A stretch of DNA of 8,415 nt from Lachnospiraceae bacterium UBA7480 (GTDB taxonomy: Bacteria > Bacillota > Clostridia > Lachnospirales > Lachnospiraceae), in contig DLOQ01000136.1 of assembly GCA_002479655.1 (NCBI GenBank), positions 1 through 8,415 of the forward strand. Direction: 5' to 3'. Shown piece by piece: positions 1-5,982 of the stretch. The notes beneath the pieces are model-generated. The model had not been told where the DNA came from and did not search any database. It saw only the letters and a list, made by a program, of their open reading frames with translations. Within the stretch, counting starts at the first letter, position 1. The number at the start of each line of letters is the position of its first letter. Both the position numbers and the translations under genes were made by a program.

Positions 1-33
1 CGTTTCGCAAACGCCTAAATATAAAAAATGGAA

Positions 34-42
34 AGAGAGGAG
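34..42 (+). promoter_or_regulatory. Ribosome binding site that sets the start of the lipoprotein gene
   Basis: A purine-rich Shine-Dalgarno stretch (AGAGAGGAG-like) ends about 5 to 6 bases before the ATG at 48. This decides the start, because the reading frame itself stays open upstream to the left edge of the window. The ATG at 28 is in a different frame. Confidence 0.75.
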
Positions 43-47
43 ATACG

Positions 48-2384
48 ATGGAACGGAAAAAATCAGTAATGATCAGAAAAAATATGCTCCTGAGCCTTTT
101 AACCATCCTTATAGTCTGGATGGCAGGGTGCGGAAAGAATGAGGCGCAGGATCCGCTAAATACGACGATGGAAATGCCGCTTTCCACTTTCAGGTTTACG
201 GAGATCAATGAGATATCCGGCTTAAAAAGCGGCAGCGCGTTTTTCCAGACCATGAAAAAAACGGAAGATGGATTTGCCGTTCTATATGTAGATAGTCAGG
301 GAAATCTTACGGAATGTCGTACGGCTGACGGGGGAGCCACATGGAAGGAACAGGTTGTAACCGTAGATTGCGTTGGTGGGGAGAATTGGACGATCTCTAA
401 GAGCGATATGAACGCAGCGGGTGAATATGCCGTTCTGGTTATGAAGTTGACGGAAGATAACGCATTTGCCGGTTTTCAGGTGATGTTTGCGGGCAAAAAC
501 GACAGCCGCCTGATTGCGGAATATGATGATGGGATACATAAGGTTTGTTTTAATGAGGCAGGAGATGCCATACTGGTCTGTACCGAATATGAAGTTGAGG
601 AGTATGGAGTGGATGGCAGGCTGATCCGTTCCTATCCTGTTACCGGTGTAATGGATATGTGTTTCATGGGACAGGAGATCGTGTTCCTGACGAATGACGC
701 CATCAGAGTTTATGACGAGACCTCCGGGGAAATGGTTACTGAGGATCTTGGATTTCATGAAATGCTGGCGGAGGATCTGCAGAAGGCGAATACATTATCT
801 TCTTACGACGTGCTCAACAACCATGAGATGATGCGTTCTGATGGAAACGGGGCGGCATATATTCTTTTAAATTCCGGTATGTACCGGTATGTGCCGGGCA
901 GTTCGGTGATAGAGTGCATTTATAGTACAAGCAAAAACGGCGTTGACAGGCTTGATAATACGCTCAGTTTTGTACGGGAGGGAGATGTGTTTTATCTGTT
1001 GGGTTATCCGGAAAATGATGATACCCTTTATTTCCTGTGCTGCAGCGAGACGGATGAGGCAGTGGAGCCGGTGGAAAATGTGCCTGTCAGGGAGATCACC
1101 CTATATACTTTATATTCGCAGGAATATTTGGAACATACTATCAGACAATTTGAAGATGAATATCCCGGCATTAAGATCAATATTGAAGTCGGGCGTGAGG
1201 AAGGGAGCAATACGACCATTACGGAAGCGGTTAATGCGCTGAATACGCAGCTTCTGGCAGGCGACGGACCGGACATCATTATTATGGATGATCTGAATTA
1301 CGCTGCCTACAGGGACAGTGGCATGCTGGTGGAACTGTCCGGCTTGTATGATGAGATTTTGGAAGAAAATCCGGAATGTAATACCGCGATCCTGTCCTGT
1401 TACCGTACGGAAGACGGTGAGATCTATGCGATACCGTCGCAATTTGGATTTTCGGTAATATCTGCGCCTGTAGACAGCATAGATTCCTTGAACAGTCTGG
1501 AAGGGCTTGCAGAATATATTCAAAATAGTTCGTGTTCGAATCCTGAGTATGGTAACGCTTTGTATATCTATGACGTTACAGGGCTGTTCCATACTCTGTA
1601 TCCGGCATATTCCCATAAAATATTCGGAAATGGGGAAAGTTATGACAAACAGGAGCTGGAAAATTTTGTGTCCGGTATGAAAGACGTGTGGGACGCCTTA
1701 ATGGAACATACCACGGAGGAGCAGATACAGGAATGGGAAAGTCTGTTTGCCGAGGAGGGGGTAATCCTATATTCCAATGTCCATTATCATTGCTATGGAC
1801 TTTATGATAGGACGAATGAAAACGTACAGATGGAGTCCGGCCGCAGCATAGGGCTGTATACTTTTTTCTATTACTTTGATGTGTTCAATATGCTGGACAT
1901 CACAAGGACATATCCAAATGAAACATATGATGTGTTTGCATACGATGATGTCAAAACATTTACGCCGTTGCTCATCTATTCCATTAATGCCAAAAGTGAA
2001 AATGTGGATGAGGCAGAACAGTTTATAAAATATATGTTAAGTACTGATGTTCAGAGCATTATATCAATGGATTATTATAATAATAATGAAGAACATCATT
2101 ACGGTATGCCGGTGAATATGGAAGGCCTGTTGAACTCTTTTCAAAGTTTAGCGAATATAGTTAAACCGGCACAGGAACAGACCCCGGGCTATGAGACGTT
2201 TCTTGACGGAGAACAAGATTATTATATGTCCATTGTGGATAGTCTTTCGGTTCCGACTTACCGGAATGCGATTTTGGAGGAAAAGATATTTGCGGGCATG
2301 GAAGAGTATCTGAACGGCGATATTACGTTGGATCAGTATATGAATGAGGCGGATAATGCCATCACCCTGTATATGGAGGAATAA
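48..2384 (+). CDS. Lipoprotein: N-terminal propeller-like region fused to an extracellular solute-binding (family 1) domain
   Basis: This is a 778-residue predicted lipoprotein exposed on the outer face of the membrane. A basic N-terminus (residues 1-11) and a hydrophobic stretch (13-26) lead to a lipobox ending M-A-G-C, with Cys28 as the likely acylated residue. Methionine at the -3 position is less usual than Leu or Val. Residues about 45-340 look like a beta-propeller. They are rich in short strands and hold one Asp-box of the S/T-x-D-x-G-x-T-W type (TADGGATW, 92-99). From about 348 to the end the sequence reads as an ABC-importer solute-binding protein: an ITLYT strand, a QFEDEYPGI segment, the family-typical GDGPDIIIMD segment (405-414), and GMPVN late in the protein. 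Such two-part lipoproteins are common in Lachnospiraceae; this is family knowledge, not a search result. The substrate is unknown, although sugars or oligosaccharides are usual for this cluster. No permease or ATPase gene follows, so a sensing or orphan-binding role is possible. The start at 48 is supported by a good ribosome binding site. Confidence 0.85.
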   Translation: MERKKSVMIRKNMLLSLLTILIVWMAGCGKNEAQDPLNTTMEMPLSTFRFTEINEISGLKSGSAFFQTMKKTEDGFAVLYVDSQGNLTECRTADGGATWKEQVVTVDCVGGENWTISKSDMNAAGEYAVLVMKLTEDNAFAGFQVMFAGKNDSRLIAEYDDGIHKVCFNEAGDAILVCTEYEVEEYGVDGRLIRSYPVTGVMDMCFMGQEIVFLTNDAIRVYDETSGEMVTEDLGFHEMLAEDLQKANTLSSYDVLNNHEMMRSDGNGAAYILLNSGMYRYVPGSSVIECIYSTSKNGVDRLDNTLSFVREGDVFYLLGYPENDDTLYFLCCSETDEAVEPVENVPVREITLYTLYSQEYLEHTIRQFEDEYPGIKINIEVGREEGSNTTITEAVNALNTQLLAGDGPDIIIMDDLNYAAYRDSGMLVELSGLYDEILEENPECNTAILSCYRTEDGEIYAIPSQFGFSVISAPVDSIDSLNSLEGLAEYIQNSSCSNPEYGNALYIYDVTGLFHTLYPAYSHKIFGNGESYDKQELENFVSGMKDVWDALMEHTTEEQIQEWESLFAEEGVILYSNVHYHCYGLYDRTNENVQMESGRSIGLYTFFYYFDVFNMLDITRTYPNETYDVFAYDDVKTFTPLLIYSINAKSENVDEAEQFIKYMLSTDVQSIISMDYYNNNEEHHYGMPVNMEGLLNSFQSLANIVKPAQEQTPGYETFLDGEQDYYMSIVDSLSVPTYRNAILEEKIFAGMEEYLNGDITLDQYMNEADNAITLYMEE

Positions 2385-2417
2385 ATAATGATTTTTTCTA
2401 TTCTCGGATGAAAATAA

Positions 2418-2424
2418 GAAAGGG
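2418..2424 (+). promoter_or_regulatory. Ribosome binding site favouring the start at 2432 of the LRR protein
   Basis: The purine run GAAAGGG ends 7 bases before the ATG at 2432, a normal spacing. The earlier in-frame ATG at 2408 is preceded by a T-rich, pyrimidine-heavy stretch with no Shine-Dalgarno match. I therefore prefer 2432, which also places the lysines directly before the membrane segment. Confidence 0.6.
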
Positions 2425-2431
2425 TCGCAGG

Positions 2432-3487
2432 ATGAAAAAGAGTAAAATCACCATAACAATAGCTGTTATTATCGGTATCATATTTGTTTTTTGGGGCGTG
2501 AATAATGTGTTGGATGCCTATGAAAGATATCAGAGAGAGGGACAATTGGCGGCTGTGTCGGGCAATCAGGCGGAAGATGCTGCCGATACGCAGTCGGTTG
2601 ATCAGACAGCAGATAGTGCTGCTGTACAGTCGGTTAATCAGGCAGTAGGCGTACAGCAGTTTCCGGATCATTTGCAGGATTTGATACGGACGGTCATGGA
2701 ATCACCGGAAGAAAGCGGCGTATGCGGGGAACATCTGGAGTGGTATTATAAGGATGAAGTACTTGTCATCACCGGAACGGGGAAAATGACCGGATATCCC
2801 GTGAGCGGTACGCCATGGTATGATGGTTTACGGAATCAGATAGGAAGCGTTATCATAGGGGAAGGCGTAACGAGCATCGGTGATTATGCGTTTTCGGATT
2901 GCAGTGGATTGACGGAACTCACGATACCGGATAGTGTAACGAGTATTGGTACGGGTGCATTTGCAGGATGCATAAGCTTAACGGAAATTGCGATACCGGC
3001 CGGTGTAACGGACATTGAAGAAGATGCATTTTGGTGCTGTAGCAGCTTGAAAGAAATCACAATACCGGATAGTGTAACGCGTATCAGAAGCGAGGCATTT
3101 GCGCAGTGTGAAGGCTTAAAAGAGATCACGATACCGGACAGCGTAACGCGTATTGAAAGCAGGGCATTTTCATCCTGCAGCAGTTTAGCGGAAATTGTAA
3201 TACCTGATGGCGTAACGAACATTCGGTACAGGACATTTTCAAATTGCGGCAGTTTAGCGAAGATCACAATACCGGATAGTGTAGCGAGCATTGCCGGTGA
3301 GGCATTTGCATGGTGCGGAAGCTTAAAAGAGATCACGATACCGGACAGTGTAATGAGCATTGATGAAGGCGTATTTCTGGACTGCAGCGATATGACCGTT
3401 TACTATAGCGGCGAAAATCTTGATGCTTATATTGACAGTTACAGCAGCGACTGGGAAGCGAATAATATCGTCTGGGTTAAGCAGTAA
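2432..3487 (+). CDS. BspA-type leucine-rich repeat (LRR_5) surface protein with N-terminal membrane anchor
   Basis: This is a 351-residue protein from the preferred start (359 residues if read from the ATG at 2408). Residues 2-5 are basic and 6-23 form a hydrophobic helix without a lipobox, so it is probably a signal anchor or an uncleaved export signal. A polar, Gln/Ala/Asp-rich linker follows (about 38-76) and contains a 12-residue imperfect duplication. Residues about 97-144 match the strand-rich module that often precedes LRR_5 arrays (GTGKM...GTPWY). Residues 145-328 are eight consecutive 23-residue repeats with the consensus VTsI..xAFxxCxxLxeItIPDs, each with a Cys before the Leu. A short tail (329-351) closes the fold, and no sortase or cell-wall-binding motif is present. 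Related proteins are surface proteins implicated in adhesion or protein binding, but the ligand here is unknown. It lies 47 bases after the lipoprotein gene with no terminator seen between them, so the two may be co-transcribed. Confidence 0.88.
   Translation: MKKSKITITIAVIIGIIFVFWGVNNVLDAYERYQREGQLAAVSGNQAEDAADTQSVDQTADSAAVQSVNQAVGVQQFPDHLQDLIRTVMESPEESGVCGEHLEWYYKDEVLVITGTGKMTGYPVSGTPWYDGLRNQIGSVIIGEGVTSIGDYAFSDCSGLTELTIPDSVTSIGTGAFAGCISLTEIAIPAGVTDIEEDAFWCCSSLKEITIPDSVTRIRSEAFAQCEGLKEITIPDSVTRIESRAFSSCSSLAEIVIPDGVTNIRYRTFSNCGSLAKITIPDSVASIAGEAFAWCGSLKEITIPDSVMSIDEGVFLDCSDMTVYYSGENLDAYIDSYSSDWEANNIVWVKQ
2582..2653 (+). repeat. Imperfect 36-bp tandem duplication in the linker of the LRR protein
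   Basis: Two 36-base units (2582-2617 and 2618-2653) encode ADTQSVDQTADS and AAVQSVNQAVGV. The best-matching core is 22 bases (2591-2612 against 2627-2648) with three mismatches. It is an in-frame linker expansion lying between the membrane segment and the folded domain. Confidence 0.6.
2864..3415 (+). repeat. Eight-unit 69-bp tandem repeat array (LRR_5 coding)
   Basis: The units start at 2864, 2933, 3002, 3071, 3140, 3209, 3278 and 3347, each exactly 69 bases (23 codons), with no insertions or deletions. The strongest DNA conservation is in the GAAATCACAATACCGGATAG-like block that encodes the EITIPDS strand. Units 3 to 5 and 7 to 8 share near-identical stretches across their junctions. The first and last units are the most divergent, as usual for capping repeats. 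Because the period is a multiple of three, the opposite strand also shows a long periodic open frame that is not a gene. Confidence 0.95.
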
Positions 3488-3498
3488 GAAACGTGATT

Positions 3499-3514
3499 TT
3501 ATTTTATAAAATAA
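3499..3514. repeat. 16-bp perfect AT-only palindrome between two genes
   Basis: The 16 bases TTATTTTATAAAATAA are their own reverse complement. They sit 11 bases after the LRR stop codon and directly against the TTG that opens the next frame. As an RNA it would form only a weak A-U hairpin, and no T-run follows, so it is a poor terminator. It could instead include a -10-like element. Its function is uncertain. Confidence 0.5.
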
Positions 3515-4186
3515 TTGTATTCTGAAGACTGGGATGATATAATAAAACCGTTTGCAGATAGGATCATAAAATCCGGAGAGGGGCTGTATCAAAGCATGAA
3601 AGCAATGGAAACCGAAAAATTTAAAAAATTTGGGTCTTCGTTTATTCTGCTTTTATTGGGCGCGGGATTTGGACTTCCCTTTTTGGTTTCCCTGCTCAGA
3701 GAGCTTGCAAGCGGGGACTTCCGATGGGATGCCGTTCTGGGGCTGGGCATTATTTTTTCCATTATGGCATGGATTGCTCTGCTGATGATGCTGGCATGGG
3801 GAACCTTGACGCCGTTTCTGACAAAGGGCGCTTATCAGCGTTTGGATACGCTTCCTTATCAGTTTAAAAGTTCTTTTCAGGGCAGGAACGGCAGACTGTT
3901 GATCGATGTGGAACATGGAATGATTGGCTTTATTTCAGCGTATAATCCTTTTGAAATCCAGATCTTCAATGCATCCCGTATCGGTAAAGCAGAGACGATC
4001 GCATCGACAATGACAGGAGTACGTTTTGTGTTTGAGCTGGATGGTAAAAAAATAACCATGTATACCTTATTAAGCAACAGAGCGGTCAATCTGAAGTCAG
4101 GTATTGGCGCTGAGGCAATCTCCAAAGCGGATACCTTCGTGCAGCTTTTGATGGCTGCAAAGAGCAGGGCGGAGGAAAACATCTAG
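3515..4186 (+). CDS. Unrecognised two-helix membrane protein with a cytoplasmic-type C-terminal domain
   Basis: I do not recognise this family. The frame encodes 223 residues if read from the TTG at 3515. There are two hydrophobic helices at about 42-61 and 73-97. After them comes a mixed strand/helix domain of roughly 120 residues (about 104-223). It has alternating hydrophobic strands (RLLIDVEHGMIGFI, VRFVFELDGKKITMY) and a terminal amphipathic helix (about 199-219), reminiscent of a PH-like fold, although that is only an impression. The start is uncertain. TTG at 3515 has no Shine-Dalgarno sequence and follows an in-frame TAA. The ATG at 3596 (residue 28) has a GGAGAGGGG run ending 12 bases upstream, a rather long spacing, and gives a 196-residue protein that keeps both helices. 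The residues before Met28 still look protein-like, so 5' truncation of a longer gene is also possible. A clear terminator lies 71 bases downstream. Confidence 0.65.
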   Translation: MYSEDWDDIIKPFADRIIKSGEGLYQSMKAMETEKFKKFGSSFILLLLGAGFGLPFLVSLLRELASGDFRWDAVLGLGIIFSIMAWIALLMMLAWGTLTPFLTKGAYQRLDTLPYQFKSSFQGRNGRLLIDVEHGMIGFISAYNPFEIQIFNASRIGKAETIASTMTGVRFVFELDGKKITMYTLLSNRAVNLKSGIGAEAISKADTFVQLLMAAKSRAEENI

Positions 4187-4257
4187 GGATGGCATGTGAC
4201 GATTTATGAACTTTAGGGGCATAAAACAGGAACTCTTTTTCCCGATTTTGAAAGAAT

Positions 4258-4280
4258 GGCAGCGTGTCGCTGCCTTTTTT
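4258..4280 (+). terminator. Strong intrinsic (Rho-independent) terminator
   Basis: A perfect 7-bp stem, GGCAGCG (4258-4264) with CGCTGCC (4268-4274), encloses a TGT triloop and is followed by six T residues (4275-4280). The reverse strand lacks a T-run after the stem, so it works in the + direction. It closes the transcription unit ending with the membrane protein gene at 4186 and separates it from the decayed gene that follows. Confidence 0.92.
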
Positions 4281-4337
4281 ATGAATGTCTGCACTTTCAG
4301 GACACATGCTGCCCGGAAAGAGAAATTTAATATTTTG

Positions 4338-4624
4338 ATGCTTATGATATTGACATCTGTTCTTGGATACGAATAAAAACCGCCGTAGGCATCAGTGTGT
4401 TTATTATGGCATTTATTGCGTTTACGGGAGCGGTTTTCCATTTTGCGATAGGCGGCGTTCCTGACTTGCGCGTTTGTATTGCATGTGTGGTATTTACCCT
4501 TTTCTGGGCGAGGATCGCGGCTTTGTTTGCAAATAAGGCAGAACCAAAAACATTAAACAGAGTAACGGGGAGCGTTCTTGTCATATTAGGGGTGTCGTTG
4601 TTTTTGCTTTTTGTGCTTGCATAA
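4338..4624 (+). pseudogene. 5'-truncated, frameshifted TSUP (TauE/SafE) permease remnant
   Basis: Two adjacent frames together read as the C-terminal part of a TSUP-family membrane permease, a family of sulfite, sulfonate or related anion exporters. Bases 4338-4373 encode MLMILTSVLGYE and then hit TAA (4374-4376). Shifting frame there continues as IKTAVGISVFIMAF, which corresponds to the family-typical LGYxxKTAVGTSVFIM segment. The second frame goes on through ALFANKA and a final hydrophobic helix to the stop at 4624. Restoring one A around 4373 would rejoin the two frames. About 96 codons remain where a full TSUP protein has roughly 250 or more, and no N-terminal half is visible upstream, where the terminator lies instead. 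A 75-codon frame starting with GTG at 4397 is formally open, but it lacks a ribosome binding site and most of the fold, so I treat the whole as a relic. The family assignment rests on motif memory, not on a search. Confidence 0.7.
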
Positions 4625-4650
4625 AGCAGTGAAATGAGAAAGGATACCTG

Positions 4651-4692
4651 CACGAATCACTAGAAATTTCTGGATTTATTAACTGATTCGTG
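4651..4692. repeat. 9-bp perfect inverted repeat, candidate operator
   Basis: CACGAATCA (4651-4659) and TGATTCGTG (4684-4692) are exact reverse complements separated by 24 bases. The spacer itself contains the 10-bp palindrome AGAAATTTCT (4662-4671). No T-run follows, so this is not an intrinsic terminator. The right arm sits just upstream of the -10 box at 4699, where a bound repressor would block RNA polymerase. Confidence 0.6.
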
Positions 4693-4704
4693 ATAAATTA
4701 TAAT
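4676..4704 (+). promoter_or_regulatory. Candidate sigma-A promoter for the glycosyltransferase/exporter genes
   Basis: A perfect TATAAT -10 box lies at 4699-4704. With a 17-base spacer the -35 would be TTATTA (4676-4681), a weak match to TTGACA, so activity may depend on a regulator. The predicted transcript would start near 4711, leaving a leader of about 135 bases before the ATG at 4846. The right arm of the inverted repeat falls inside the -35/-10 spacer. Confidence 0.45.
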
Positions 4705-4845
4705 ATGATACAGAGAGTCTTTTTGTATATATTGTCTTACAGAAAAAGAATTTTTGCATCTGTTTGTGGATATGCTTAAAACGATAGCGGGAACAAAAAG
4801 GATACTTTCGCTTTCCGAATGAAGGAGCTGAGAGGAACATAATCA

Positions 4846-5964
4846 ATGAAACCGGAAAAGAAAAGACCCAGAATCTATGTCTGCCATACCCTGTACCATG
4901 TATATGTCTCTCTGCTCAAGGAGATGACGATGTATCAGGAAGACGGCAAAGCGGATATTGCGCTGAGCGATATTTTTATGGATTTTGGGGATTTGGATGA
5001 ACGACTTTCTAGAGCAGATATTTTTGAACAGGTTTATCGTCTGCATGAAGTCAGGGACCGGGATATCCCCGGACTGATGAAGTATAAGGAGAACCACCAT
5101 AATGTGTTGATCCACCTGATAAACCGGCTGATCTATACAAAAAAATACGGCAAAGCCCAGGATCGTTTTTTTACGATCGACTTTAAACAGTATCAGGACA
5201 TCTTTGTATATTGCGATTCGGATGCCATCGGTTATTATCTTAATTATCATCATATCCCCTATCATGCGGTGGAGGATGGACTGGACTGTTTAAAACACTT
5301 TGATGCGGCACATCAGGACAATGAAGGACATTTTGCGTTAAAAGCATTTTTGGCGAGGCATAATCTGATATTTATACAGAATGGGTATAGTAAATATTGT
5401 ATAGATATGGAGATCAACGATGATTCCTTTATCAATTATCGATTTGATAAATATAAGGTAATTCCCCGGAAAAACATGGAGGAATCCCTTACTTCGGAGC
5501 AAAAGAGGACAATGCTTGGGATCTTCCTGCCGGATGCGGATGAGATCGTCCGTAGACTTGCGGGCTGCGAGGATTGTATCTTGTTTCTGACAGAAGCGTT
5601 TCCTAATGTTACATCGATCCGGGAGCAGGTGGCGAAGGAGATCATCGGAGAATACTGTAAGGGATATCAGGTGGTGATCAAGCCGCATCCGAGGGATGAC
5701 GTGGATTATGAGAAACTGTTCCCGGGATGTATCGTAATACACGGAAAGTTCCCCATTGAAGTATTGAATTTTATCGAAGGAATCCATTTTAAAAAGGCGG
5801 TTTCCATTATCACATCGGTGATGTCGGGCATCCGGTTTGTTGAGGAGAAGATCAATCTGGGACCGCATATCTGGGATAAATATGAGCCGGAGGAAAATCA
5901 TATCCTGATGAACCAAAAATGGGACGAGCTGCATCCGGGCGGGGGTGCCTATGTGCAGAAATAG
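4846..5964 (+). CDS. GT52-like glycosyltransferase (sialyltransferase/polysialyltransferase-type GT-B fold)
   Basis: This 372-residue cytosolic or membrane-associated transferase has no signal peptide or membrane helix. It shows the three motif types described for bacterial sialyltransferases of families GT38/GT52/GT80. They are an acidic EDG motif (Glu143-Asp144-Gly145) that would hold the catalytic acid, a KPHP motif (279-282, with His281-Pro282) for nucleotide-sugar phosphate contact, and a Ser/Thr motif (ITSVMSG, 322-328). The N-terminal YVCHTLYHVYV segment (11-21) is also typical of the LOS-sialyltransferase group. The length fits the family, which is usually about 300-400 residues. Members transfer sialic acid or another sugar to an oligosaccharide acceptor, but the donor cannot be read from the sequence and no CMP-sialic acid synthase is in the window. 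The next gene, an exporter, begins 18 bases later, suggesting one operon that builds and exports a glycan. The start at 4846 is supported by AGAGGA at 4831-4836. Confidence 0.68.
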   Translation: MKPEKKRPRIYVCHTLYHVYVSLLKEMTMYQEDGKADIALSDIFMDFGDLDERLSRADIFEQVYRLHEVRDRDIPGLMKYKENHHNVLIHLINRLIYTKKYGKAQDRFFTIDFKQYQDIFVYCDSDAIGYYLNYHHIPYHAVEDGLDCLKHFDAAHQDNEGHFALKAFLARHNLIFIQNGYSKYCIDMEINDDSFINYRFDKYKVIPRKNMEESLTSEQKRTMLGIFLPDADEIVRRLAGCEDCILFLTEAFPNVTSIREQVAKEIIGEYCKGYQVVIKPHPRDDVDYEKLFPGCIVIHGKFPIEVLNFIEGIHFKKAVSIITSVMSGIRFVEEKINLGPHIWDKYEPEENHILMNQKWDELHPGGGAYVQK

Positions 5965-5982
5965 AAAGAAGAGAGAACTAAC

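Larger units (their letters stand above)
4625..4845. other. Intergenic spacer ahead of the glycan cassette
   Basis: This 221-base AT-rich spacer holds no gene I can support. It contains the inverted repeat and -10 box listed separately, plus a weak AAAAA-GAA-TTTTT hairpin (4743-4755). Near its end are two purine-rich ribosome-binding candidates, AAGGAG at 4822-4827 and AGAGGA at 4831-4836. The latter is 9 bases from the ATG at 4846 and is probably the one used. Confidence 0.6.

Noticed and set aside
1..18. Short hairpin CGTTT-CGC-AAACG and a possible last five codons (RFANA) of an upstream gene ending in TAA at 16-18
   Set aside because: Only 18 bases are available. Neither a terminator (no T-run) nor an upstream coding sequence can be established from so little sequence.
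2388..2411. Tiny 7-codon frame between the lipoprotein and LRR genes
   Set aside because: It has no ribosome binding site and its T-rich content gives no sign of a leader peptide or attenuator.
2884..3360. 158-codon open frame on the - strand opposite the LRR array
   Set aside because: Its periodic translation is a by-product of the 69-base repeat, whose period is a multiple of three. It has no start context and the + strand frame is clearly the gene.
2864..3415. Regular 69-base periodicity considered as a CRISPR-like array
   Set aside because: The units are coding, contiguous and lack unique spacers between identical repeats. They translate to a standard LRR_5 consensus.
4350..4378. Perfect TTGACA (4350-4355) with an AT-rich -10-like stretch about 17 bases on
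   Set aside because: The hexamer lies in codons of the TSUP remnant (ILTS) and the -10 match is poor. No gene with a ribosome binding site follows closely, so it is probably coincidental.
4086..4441. Overlapping - strand frames across the end of the membrane protein gene and the terminator
   Set aside because: They run through the intrinsic terminator and the TSUP remnant, have no ribosome binding sites and show no recognisable domain.
4743..4755. AAAAA-GAA-TTTTT hairpin in the leader of the glycosyltransferase gene
   Set aside because: It is a five-pair A-U stem, too weak to act as a terminator or a convincing riboswitch element. No conserved riboswitch core was recognised nearby.
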